DNA of 5,947 bases. It comes from JAPLDP01 sp964628285. Its GTDB lineage: Bacteria > Bacteroidota > Bacteroidia > Bacteroidales > JAGONC01. Every line of letters starts with the position of its first letter. Position 1 is the stretch's first letter. Made by a program: the position numbers and the translations under genes. This document shows, piece by piece, positions 1 to 5,534 of this stretch. Below the pieces are notes generated by a model. It saw only the letters and a program-made list of their open reading frames with translations. It was not told the DNA's origin and did not search any database. The stretch spans positions 1 to 5,947 of the forward strand of contig CAZVNP010000098.1 of NCBI GenBank assembly GCA_964628285.1, in the 5' to 3' direction.

Positions 1-64
1 CATTTACTTCATTCAGGCTCAGACCGGTAACGGAATGATCACGAAAAAGCTGACAGTCTATTAA
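1..64 (+). CDS. 3' end of a secreted protein with a T9SS type A-like C-terminal sorting tail (partial)
   Basis: Reading from base 2, the frame encodes 20 residues ending in TAA at 62-64. The peptide IYFIQAQTGNGMITKKLTVY has the form of the last strand of Bacteroidota type IX secretion sorting domains: a G/I-Y-F/V-hydrophobic strand, a short turn with T-G-x-G, then a hydrophobic-T-K-K-hydrophobic-x-V ending. Such tails direct an exported protein through the T9SS to the cell surface or medium and are removed or processed there. The rest of the gene, including any signal peptide and functional domain, lies to the left of the window, so the cargo type cannot be named. The gene converges on argS, with a palindromic repeat element between them. 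The call rests on a short peptide, so it is probable rather than certain. Confidence 0.65.
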   Translation, partial: IYFIQAQTGNGMITKKLTVY

Positions 65-105
65 TTTTAATAGAAGAGGCTGTATCAAAATGATGTTTTT
101 TATTT

Positions 106-144
106 AACCCCAGAGGGCGCAAAGGAAGCGCAAAGAACGCAGAG
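106..144. repeat. Degenerate short-period purine-rich repeat, left arm of the palindromic element
   Basis: GCGCAAAG occurs at 117-124 and again at 128-135, an 11-base step, followed by the related AACGCAGAG at 136-144. The stretch begins AACCCCAGAGG. The + strand is strongly purine-rich here, unlike the AT-rich bases on either side. The right arm (167-204), read on the minus strand, starts ACCACGGTGGAGACGGAGG and shows partial position-by-position identity with this arm. The two arms therefore look like diverged inverted copies of one repeat type. Confidence 0.55.
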
Positions 145-166
145 TATTAAAAATCAATTCTTTATT

Positions 167-204
167 CCTCAGTGTTTTTCGTTATCCTCCGTCTCCACCG
201 TGGT
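167..204. repeat. Right arm of the palindromic element
   Basis: This pyrimidine-rich stretch runs from CCTCAGTG to CCGTGGT. Read on the minus strand, it has the same AC(C)-purine-GG character as the left arm at 106-144 and aligns to it without gaps over roughly its first 20 bases, with several mismatches. About 22 AT-rich bases (145-166) separate the arms and would form the loop if the element folded as RNA or as a cruciform. Confidence 0.5.
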
Positions 205-256
205 AAAAAGAATTTTGATACAGCCTTTTTTTATTATTATACGTTTTCACGAAACA

Positions 257-2053
257 TCACATTCTTTCCGGCACTTCAATACCTAACAGGCTCATGGCTT
301 TCTTTACCACCTGCCCCGTAAATGCCGACAACTCAATCCTGAAATCCGAGACCGCCTTATTTTCTTCCCTCAGAACAGGATATTCCTGATAAAACTGATT
401 GTATTCCCTGGCCAGTTCATACACGTAATTGGCTATCGAAGCCGGGTTGTATGTTTCGGCTGCCTCACGCACCACCGAAGGAAAATCATGCAGTATCATT
501 ACAATCGTACGCTCCTTCTCGTTCATTTCCAACGCTGATAACACCTGCGACAGGTCGGCAGGGACATAGTTAAACTCCTCCCGGGCTTTTCGCATCAATG
601 AACGTATCCTCGCGTGAGTGTATTGAATAAAAGGACCCGTATTGCCCGTGAAGTCAATGGATTCTTCGGGATTAAACAGCATGGTCTTCATGGGATCCAC
701 CTTGAGGATAAAATATTTCAATGCGGCCATTCCGACCATTCGTATCAGCGAGTCTGCTTCCTTTTCCGACAATCCCTCTGTTTTACCCAACGCAGCCGTC
801 ATTTTTCCCGATGTTTCAACCATCTCATCCATCAGGTCATCGGCATCGACGACTTTTCCTTCGCGTGATTTCATTTTACCCTGCGGCAGTTCAACCATGC
901 CATATGACAGATGGAAGATGTTGTCAGCCCAATCCCTGCCCAGTTTCTTCAGAGTGGCTTTGAGGACATTGAAATGATAGATCTGCTCATTGCCAACGAC
1001 ATAAACCATCCTGCCCGGGTGAAACCCGTCGTAACGCTGCTGTGCCGTGCCCAGGTCCTGTGTGATGTATACGGAGGTGCCGTCGGGTCGCAGCAGCAGT
1101 TTCTCATCCATTCCCTGAGCCGACAGATCAACCCACACCGAACCATCCTCTTTCCGGAAAACCACCCCCTTTTGCAAACCCTCCTCCACCATTTTCTTAC
1201 CCAGGAGATAGGTATCCGACTCATAATAGACCTTGTCAAATTCAACACCCATTCTTTTATAGGTCTCCTCAAATCCCTCATAGGCCCATTCATTCATCAT
1301 TTTCCATATCCTGACCGTTGCGGCGTCTTTTGATTCCCATTTTTTAAGAAGCTGCTGAGCCTCCAGTATCAACGGGGCTTTCTTCAGGGCATCCTCTTCT
1401 GTCATCCCCTCTTTCATCATTCTTTCCACCTCTTCTCTGTATTTCTTCTCAAAGAGAACATAATATTTGCCTATCAGATGATCGCTTTTCATCCCGGCCT
1501 TCAGCGGCGTCTCTCCCCCGCTCCATTTTTCCCAGGCCAGCATCGATTTACAAATGTGGATGCCACGGTCGTTCACCAGATTGACCTTAACCACCCTCTG
1601 ACCGTTCGCATTCAATATCCGGGATAATGAATATCCTAAAAGATTATTACGGATATGGCCCAGATGAAGTGGTTTATTGGTATTAGGAGACGAATATTCT
1701 ATCACAACCGGGGGGCTGTCGGTCTGAGGCCGGAAGCCAAAATGGTCATCCTGATGATGTTGAATAAAAAATTCCTTCCAGTAGGCATCAGTGATCTTTA
1801 TATTGAGGAATCCCCTGACGACCTGGAATGAGCTAACTTCCGGAACATGATCCTTCAGAAACAGACCGATCTCTTCACCGATGGACGGCGGAGATATTCC
1901 TGTCAGTTTTGATAAAGGAAAAATGACAAGTGTCAAATCACCTTCGAACTCCTTTTTCGTTTTCTGTATAAGGATTGCAGCAGGATCAACCTCCTGGTGA
2001 TATTTTTCTTTCAAAGCGTGACAGGTTCCCTCACAGAGAATGGTTTCGATCAT
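257..2053 (-). CDS. argS: Arginyl-tRNA synthetase
   Basis: A cytoplasmic class I aminoacyl-tRNA synthetase that charges tRNA-Arg with arginine using ATP. The 598-residue protein is full length for the bacterial family. The N-terminal region (about 1-100) fits the Arg-specific tRNA-binding domain. It leads into the signature EYSSPNTNKPLHLGHIRNN at 119-137, which contains the HIGH-type ATP site H130-L-G-H133. The second ATP-site motif appears as K393-M-K-S-R (KMSKS variant) inside GKMKSREGKVV. VNLVNDRGIHICKSM (158-171) and the TGNTGPFIQYTHARI block (469-483) are also typical. The C-terminal third is the helical anticodon-binding domain and ends in a conserved-looking VPERM. The ATG at 2051-2053 gives the expected N-terminus, with no strong Shine-Dalgarno before it. 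The gene is divergent from the GTPase gene and convergent with the secreted-protein gene. No frameshift or missing catalytic residue was seen. Confidence 0.98.
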   Translation of the reverse strand: MIETILCEGTCHALKEKYHQEVDPAAILIQKTKKEFEGDLTLVIFPLSKLTGISPPSIGEEIGLFLKDHVPEVSSFQVVRGFLNIKITDAYWKEFFIQHHQDDHFGFRPQTDSPPVVIEYSSPNTNKPLHLGHIRNNLLGYSLSRILNANGQRVVKVNLVNDRGIHICKSMLAWEKWSGGETPLKAGMKSDHLIGKYYVLFEKKYREEVERMMKEGMTEEDALKKAPLILEAQQLLKKWESKDAATVRIWKMMNEWAYEGFEETYKRMGVEFDKVYYESDTYLLGKKMVEEGLQKGVVFRKEDGSVWVDLSAQGMDEKLLLRPDGTSVYITQDLGTAQQRYDGFHPGRMVYVVGNEQIYHFNVLKATLKKLGRDWADNIFHLSYGMVELPQGKMKSREGKVVDADDLMDEMVETSGKMTAALGKTEGLSEKEADSLIRMVGMAALKYFILKVDPMKTMLFNPEESIDFTGNTGPFIQYTHARIRSLMRKAREEFNYVPADLSQVLSALEMNEKERTIVMILHDFPSVVREAAETYNPASIANYVYELAREYNQFYQEYPVLREENKAVSDFRIELSAFTGQVVKKAMSLLGIEVPERM

Positions 2054-2076
2054 CTTCCGTATAATTTGATGACAAA

Positions 2077-2084
2077 CAAAAATA
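2077..2084 (-). promoter_or_regulatory. Candidate -7 promoter element for argS
   Basis: On the minus strand this reads TATTTTTG, an exact match to the Bacteroidota -7 consensus TAnnTTTG. It is the only such match in the 176 bases upstream of argS and would give a leader of about 19 bases. No TTG or TTTG lies at the usual 19-21 base distance upstream. The nearest TTTG (2117-2120) is 32 bases away, so only half of the promoter is supported. Confidence 0.3.
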
Positions 2085-2208
2085 GGAGATTTTTTAATTG
2101 TAATGATCAGCTTTCACAAACGTCACTTAAAGACGACCGCTCTGAACAAACAAATTATAAGGCAGTTATAGCTGGATTTGAAACAATTTCATAAAAAAAA
2201 TGAGAGGA

Positions 2209-2239
2209 TTTGTGCAGAAATTTTAAAAAATTACCTTTG
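2209..2239 (+). promoter_or_regulatory. Bacteroidota-type -33/-7 promoter upstream of the GTPase gene
   Basis: TTTG at 2209-2212 is followed, after exactly 19 bases, by TACCTTTG at 2232-2239. This matches the Bacteroidota sigma-ABfr consensus TTTG-N19-TAnnTTTG in sequence and spacing. Transcription would start near 2243, leaving a leader of roughly 105 bases before the ATG at 2350. The leader contains GGGGAGG at 2301-2306, but this lies more than 40 bases before the start codon and is too far to act as its ribosome binding site. Confidence 0.65.
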
Positions 2240-2349
2240 TAAGAAAAATATGATGTTATTCTTTTAACAGATCGCAGGATCATATAAGCACAGGACAAAG
2301 GGGAGGATTCGATTGATATAGCACTGGTATTCAAAATAATACATCGATT

Positions 2350-3693
2350 ATGAGGAAAAACATCATCATCATCGGCGCAGCCGGACGGGATTTTCACAAT
2401 TTCAACATGGTTTACAGGGGAAATGACGCTTGTCATGTGGTTGCCTTCACGGCCGCCCAAATCCCCGATATTGACGGGAGGCGTTATCCGGCGAGTCTGG
2501 CAGGTACAGACTTGTATCCGGAAGGCATACCCATCATGGCCGAGGACGACCTGCCTGAGATCATCAGGAAGTACCAGGTGGATGAATGTGTATTTTCTTA
2601 CAGTGATGTCTCCTATACCAAGGTGATGAGAATGAGCGCCATTGTCAATGCAGCCGGGGCTGACTTTAAACTGCTCGGGCCTCATCAGACAATGATAAAA
2701 AGCCATAAACCGGTCATTTCGGTGTGTGCGACACGGACAGGGTGTGGCAAGAGCCAGACTTCACGCCGGGTCATCGAGCTGCTCATGGAAAAAGGCCTGA
2801 AGGTGGTTGCTATCCGGCATCCCATGCCTTATGGTGACCTGCAAAAACAAAAAGTGCAACGTTATGCCACCCTCGACGATCTGGTCAAGAACAAATGCAC
2901 CATCGAGGAGATGGAGGAATATGAACCACATATCGTCCGTGGCAACGTCATCTATGCCGGTGTTGATTATGAATCTATCCTTCGCGAGGCCGAGAACGAT
3001 CCCCATGGGTGCGATGTCATCCTGTGGGACGGCGGTAATAACGACTTTTCATTTTATCGATCCGATCTTTACATCACCCTGACCGATCCTCACCGGCCGG
3101 GGGCAGAGGTGAGCTATTATCCCGGTGAGGTGAATCTGCGTCTGGCCGATGTGGTGATCATAAATAAAATTGACAGTGCCTGCCCCGACGGGATACAACA
3201 AGTCAGGGAAAACATATCGCACGTGAATCCCAGGGCTGTGGTCATCGATGCCGCCTCTCCCATCCGTGTGGACGATACCTCCGTTATCACAGGCAAACGT
3301 GTACTGGTGGTTGAGGACGGCCCCACGCTGACCCATGGCGAAATGAAACTCGGCGCCGGGACCATTGCAGCCAAAAAATTCGGCGCGGCTGAATTTGTCG
3401 ATCCGCGGCCTTACATCGTCGGAAAACTGAAAGATACATTCAGTATCTATCCCGATATCGGTCATCTTTTGCCGGCTATGGGATATGGCGAACAACAAGT
3501 CAGGGATCTACAGGCTACCATCGACAACACCGATTGCGATTCGGTGATCATCGCCACTCCCATTGATTTAAACAGGGTGATTAAAATCACCAAACCCCGT
3601 ACGAGGGTTTATTATGACCTTCAGGAGATAGGTTATCCCAACCTGATTCAAATCATCGATGCTTTCATAAAAAATCATAAACTGACCAGGTAG
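2350..3693 (+). CDS. P-loop GTPase related to cyclic 2,3-diphosphoglycerate synthetase
   Basis: A 447-residue protein of the family often annotated as cyclic 2,3-diphosphoglycerate synthetase or predicted GTPase (COG2403-like). The N-terminus (about 1-118) is a Rossmann-like domain starting with a hydrophobic strand and GAAGRDFHNF. A nucleotide-binding domain follows, with a P-loop ATRTGCGKS at 127-135. Its spacing resembles that of dethiobiotin synthetase and SIMIBI-class enzymes rather than a classical Walker A, which would need G or A at T128. WDGGNNDF (226-233) is a probable acidic Mg-binding segment. N272-K-I-D275 matches the NKxD guanine-specificity motif. The archaeal enzyme makes the thermoprotectant cDPG, which Bacteroidota are not known to contain, so the bacterial substrate is unknown. 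An in-frame TGA at 2314-2316 makes the ATG at 2350 the first in-frame ATG. No Shine-Dalgarno is visible. The gene precedes pyrBI on the same strand, 203 bases away and behind a stem-loop, so co-transcription is uncertain. Confidence 0.8.
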   Translation: MRKNIIIIGAAGRDFHNFNMVYRGNDACHVVAFTAAQIPDIDGRRYPASLAGTDLYPEGIPIMAEDDLPEIIRKYQVDECVFSYSDVSYTKVMRMSAIVNAAGADFKLLGPHQTMIKSHKPVISVCATRTGCGKSQTSRRVIELLMEKGLKVVAIRHPMPYGDLQKQKVQRYATLDDLVKNKCTIEEMEEYEPHIVRGNVIYAGVDYESILREAENDPHGCDVILWDGGNNDFSFYRSDLYITLTDPHRPGAEVSYYPGEVNLRLADVVIINKIDSACPDGIQQVRENISHVNPRAVVIDAASPIRVDDTSVITGKRVLVVEDGPTLTHGEMKLGAGTIAAKKFGAAEFVDPRPYIVGKLKDTFSIYPDIGHLLPAMGYGEQQVRDLQATIDNTDCDSVIIATPIDLNRVIKITKPRTRVYYDLQEIGYPNLIQIIDAFIKNHKLTR

Positions 3694-3722
3694 CATATAA
3701 ACTTCCTGGTCTTAACATTTTG
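3684..3722 (+). terminator. Stem-loop at the end of the GTPase gene, possible intrinsic terminator
   Basis: GACCAGG (3684-3690) pairs perfectly with CCTGGTC (3705-3711) around a 14-base loop that contains the TAG stop codon. The downstream side, TTAACATTTTG, is moderately T-rich. The stem has 7 pairs with 5 G-C, but the T-tract is interrupted, so termination may be partial. If it works, it separates the GTPase transcript from pyrBI. Confidence 0.45.
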
Positions 3723-3896
3723 TAAAAAATTATCAACATCACGGACATCACCCTTCTTTTTAATCTATTTTTATTGCATGGTAATCGTTGAGGAGCGAGA
3801 CGATATTTCTTTAAGAATCAGCTGGTTTTCGATCATTAAGGATCATTTCGGCACGATTTCATTGGATTTCATAATACATTAATATTATTCTGCACA

Positions 3897-4808
3897 ATGA
3901 TGAAAAACCGAAGCCTGGTGTCAATAACTGACTTCACGAGGGAAGAATACATACGTATTCTGGACCTGGCTGAGGAGTTTGAGAGTCATCCCATCCAAAA
4001 CCTCTTACAGGGTTATGTCATCGCCACACTTTTCTTTGAGCCTTCCACACGAACGCGGTTAAGTTTTGAGAGTGCTGTCTCGAGGCTGGGAGGCAAAATC
4101 ATCGGTTTCTCGGATTCGGCCTCGTCAAGTGTTTCCAAGGGTGAATCATTGAAAGACACTATCCTGACCGTGAGCCGTTATGTGGATCTCATCGTCATGC
4201 GACACCCCAAGGAGGGCAGTGCGCGTTTTGCCAGCGAGGTATCGCCGGTACCTATCATCAATGCCGGTGACGGTGCCAACCAGCATCCCACCCAATGCCT
4301 GCTGGACCTCTATTCCATCCGCAAGACTCAGGGTAAACCTGACGGTATCAGCATTGCGTTTGTCGGGGACTTGAAATACGGCCGCACCGTTCACTCCTTA
4401 GTCATCGCCCTGTGCCAGTTTGGTGCGACGTTCCACCTGGTGTCACCGATTGAATTGAAGCTTCCGGGTGTCTTCAAGGATTATATTGAAAAGCATCATC
4501 TGCATTATTTCGAGTACACCGAACTGGATGAAATCATCCCCAAAGCCGATATCATTTACATGACACGTATCCAGCAGGAAAGATTTTCAGATCCCATCGA
4601 GTATGAACGGGTCAGAAATGTTTATAACCTTAATTCGGCGATGCTCAGGGATACCAAAAAGAATCTGAAGATACTGCATCCGTTGCCCAGGGTGGCGGAG
4701 ATCAGCGAAGATGTGGACGACACCCCCCAAGCCTATTACTTCGATCAGGTCGAGAACGGGGTGTATGTCAGACAAGCTTTATTAACCTCAATACTCGGAG
4801 TGAAATAA
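3897..4808 (+). CDS. pyrB: Aspartate carbamoyltransferase catalytic chain
   Basis: Catalyses the condensation of carbamoyl phosphate with L-aspartate to N-carbamoyl-aspartate, the first committed step of de novo pyrimidine synthesis, in the cytoplasm. At 303 residues it is close to the E. coli chain. The carbamoyl-phosphate loop S50-T-R-T-R54 lies in FFEPSTRTRLSFE. The mobile 80s loop carries SKGES (80-84), where K81 is the probable equivalent of E. coli Lys84. VMRHPKEG (100-107) and H130-P-T-Q133 complete the carbamoyl-phosphate side. The aspartate side shows DLKYGRTVHS (159-167), R224-x-Q226 and H261-P-L-P-R265. Two ATG codons stand in tandem at 3897 and 3900 and either could be used. There is no strong Shine-Dalgarno and no clear TAnnTTTG promoter in the 203-base upstream gap. 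That gap holds a T-rich tract (3754-3775) and a 34-codon open frame ending 14 bases before this start. The stop overlaps the pyrI start by one base. Confidence 0.97.
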   Translation: MMKNRSLVSITDFTREEYIRILDLAEEFESHPIQNLLQGYVIATLFFEPSTRTRLSFESAVSRLGGKIIGFSDSASSSVSKGESLKDTILTVSRYVDLIVMRHPKEGSARFASEVSPVPIINAGDGANQHPTQCLLDLYSIRKTQGKPDGISIAFVGDLKYGRTVHSLVIALCQFGATFHLVSPIELKLPGVFKDYIEKHHLHYFEYTELDEIIPKADIIYMTRIQQERFSDPIEYERVRNVYNLNSAMLRDTKKNLKILHPLPRVAEISEDVDDTPQAYYFDQVENGVYVRQALLTSILGVK

Positions 4809-4810
4809 TG
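4797..4810 (+). promoter_or_regulatory. Ribosome binding site and coupled start of pyrI
   Basis: GGAG at 4797-4800 lies seven bases before the ATG at 4808-4810, and that ATG shares its A with the pyrB TAA stop. This is the only clear Shine-Dalgarno-like spacing seen among the protein starts in the window. It supports this start over later methionines. Confidence 0.6.
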
Positions 4811-5275
4811 GAAAACAGAGAACCACGAAAAGAATTGCAGGTGTCAGCCATTCAGAATGGCACCGTCATCGATCATATCCCGGCGAAAAGCCTTTTTCAG
4901 GTGTTGCGGATACTCCATCTCGAGGGCTCTGCCAACCAGATACTCTTTGGGACCAACCTCGACAGCAAAAAATATGGAAAGAAAGGGATCATCAAGGTGG
5001 CCGACAAATACTTTAAAATCGAAGAGATCAATAAAATAGCCTTAGTCGCACCGACTGCCACGCTGACGGTCATTAAAAATTACCAGATCATTGAAAAGAA
5101 AAAAGTCGAAATCCCCGATGAGATACAGCAAATTGTGAAATGTTTCAATCCTCTTTGCATCACCAATCATGAAAAAATATCCACGAGGTTTCATGTCGTC
5201 GATAAGAAAGACCTGAAACTCCTGTGTCATTATTGTGAGAAGATCATGGAGCGTGATGAGATGGTTTTCCTGTAG
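4808..5275 (+). CDS. pyrI: Aspartate carbamoyltransferase regulatory chain
   Basis: The non-catalytic, zinc-binding subunit that joins PyrB trimers into the allosteric holoenzyme and binds nucleotide effectors (CTP and ATP in studied enzymes). The protein is 155 residues, against 153 in E. coli. The N-terminal allosteric domain (about 1-103) opens with QVSAIQNGTVIDHIPA, the segment that in E. coli supplies nucleotide contacts, here including D22-H23. The C-terminal zinc domain has all four ligands: C112-x4-C117 and C140-x2-C143. Their spacing of C-x4-C-x22-C-x2-C is the same as in the E. coli chain, so the pairing with PyrB should be intact. The start overlaps the pyrB stop as TAATG, with GGAG at 4797-4800 seven bases upstream, which suggests translational coupling and balanced subunit synthesis. 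A complete pyrBI pair implies the regulated dodecameric ATCase rather than the PyrB-only form. Confidence 0.96.
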   Translation: MENREPRKELQVSAIQNGTVIDHIPAKSLFQVLRILHLEGSANQILFGTNLDSKKYGKKGIIKVADKYFKIEEINKIALVAPTATLTVIKNYQIIEKKKVEIPDEIQQIVKCFNPLCITNHEKISTRFHVVDKKDLKLLCHYCEKIMERDEMVFL

Positions 5276-5335
5276 CCAGGCTGCTATTTTCAGTGTTTTT
5301 CACAGCCCGATCAACGCTTTACTTCAGATTTTTTT

Positions 5336-5343
5336 TACTTTTG
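5336..5343 (+). promoter_or_regulatory. Candidate -7 promoter element for the serine tRNA
   Basis: TACTTTTG is an exact match to the Bacteroidota -7 consensus TAnnTTTG and ends five bases before the mature tRNA 5' end. A start site about four bases downstream would fall almost on tRNA base 1, leaving little or no 5' leader for RNase P to remove. No TTG is visible at the expected -33 position (around 5313-5316), so the element is only half supported. Confidence 0.35.
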
Positions 5344-5347
5344 CTCC

Positions 5348-5436
5348 GGAGAAATGCCGGAGTGGTCGAACGGGACTGACTCGAAATCAGTTGTCCTGCT
5401 TACGTGGGACCGGGGGTTCGAATCCCTCTTTCTCCG
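5348..5436 (+). tRNA. tRNA-Ser (anticodon CGA)
   Basis: An 89-base class II tRNA that decodes UCG serine codons. The acceptor stem GGAGAAA (5348-5354) pairs with TTTCTCC (5429-5435), and G5436 is the discriminator base expected for serine tRNAs. The anticodon stem ACTGA/TCAGT (5375-5379/5387-5391) encloses the loop CTCGAAA with anticodon CGA at 5382-5384. A long variable arm (about 5392-5411, with GTCC pairing to GGAC) is typical of serine tRNA. The T-arm has loop TTCGAAT at 5417-5423 with stem GGGGG/CCCTC, including one G-T pair. The 3' CCA is not encoded (CTT follows), so it must be added enzymatically. The gene lies 72 bases after pyrI on the same strand and converges with the TPR gene. 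Confidence 0.96.
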
Positions 5437-5534
5437 CTTATAGAATGAAATATAGCTTTAAGCTTAAGTTATGTCATGGATAGAATTTCTATTATCATTA
5501 AATCAATTAAAATAATGTTTAAACTGAAATATTA

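Larger units (their letters stand above)
77..226. mobile_element. MITE-like 150-bp element with 15-bp perfect terminal inverted repeats
   Basis: The left end AGGCTGTATCAAAAT (77-91) and the right end ATTTTGATACAGCCT (212-226) are exact reverse complements. Two more pairs form outside one mismatch (74-75 with 228-229). The interior has no coding potential and carries two purine/pyrimidine-biased arms (106-144 and 167-204) that are partly complementary, so the whole unit is one long imperfect palindrome. Ends of the general form GGCTGT-TCAAAA resemble those I associate with some insertion sequences (inference from memory, not a search). No transposase and no clear target-site duplication is visible. 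The position between two convergent gene ends is a typical tolerated site. As RNA it could fold into a long hairpin, and the T-run after 226 might help end + strand transcription. It could equally be a dispersed non-mobile repeat. Confidence 0.55.

Noticed and set aside
58..73. Perfect AT-only inverted repeat CTATTAA-TT-TTAATAG at the first gene's stop codon
   Set aside because: It has a single G-C pair and a two-base loop, so it is too weak to call a terminator and likely arises by chance in AT-rich sequence.
106..144. Short repeats as a CRISPR array
   Set aside because: The repeats are 8 bases at an 11-base step and degenerate, with no spacer-length gaps and no cas genes nearby.
911..1333. 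140-residue open frame antisense to argS
   Set aside because: It lies wholly inside the well-supported argS coding sequence, shows no recognisable domain and has no promoter or ribosome binding signal.
2155..2706. 183-residue minus-strand open frame over the intergenic region and GTPase 5' end
   Set aside because: Most of it is the complement of the GTPase coding sequence. The composition is unlike a folded domain and it would run through the strong + strand promoter.
3049..3498. 149-residue minus-strand open frame inside the GTPase gene
   Set aside because: It is antisense to a conserved coding region and has no recognisable motif.
3831..3850. Tandem GATCATT direct repeat at a ten-base step upstream of pyrB as an operator
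   Set aside because: There are only two short copies, no dyad and no adjacent clear promoter, so chance is sufficient.
5279..5307. GGCTG/CAGCC stem-loop after pyrI as a terminator
   Set aside because: It has only five pairs and a 19-base loop, and no T-tract follows directly. The T-run at 5329-5336 is too far away.
5452..5472. ATAGCTT/AAGTTAT hairpin after the tRNA as its terminator
   Set aside because: It is a weak seven-pair AT-rich stem including a G-T pair, with no following T-run. It is possible but not supportable.
5235..5483. 82-residue + strand open frame spanning the end of pyrI and the tRNA
   Set aside because: It overlaps the zinc-domain end of pyrI and runs through the whole tRNA-Ser gene, so it is not a plausible protein gene.
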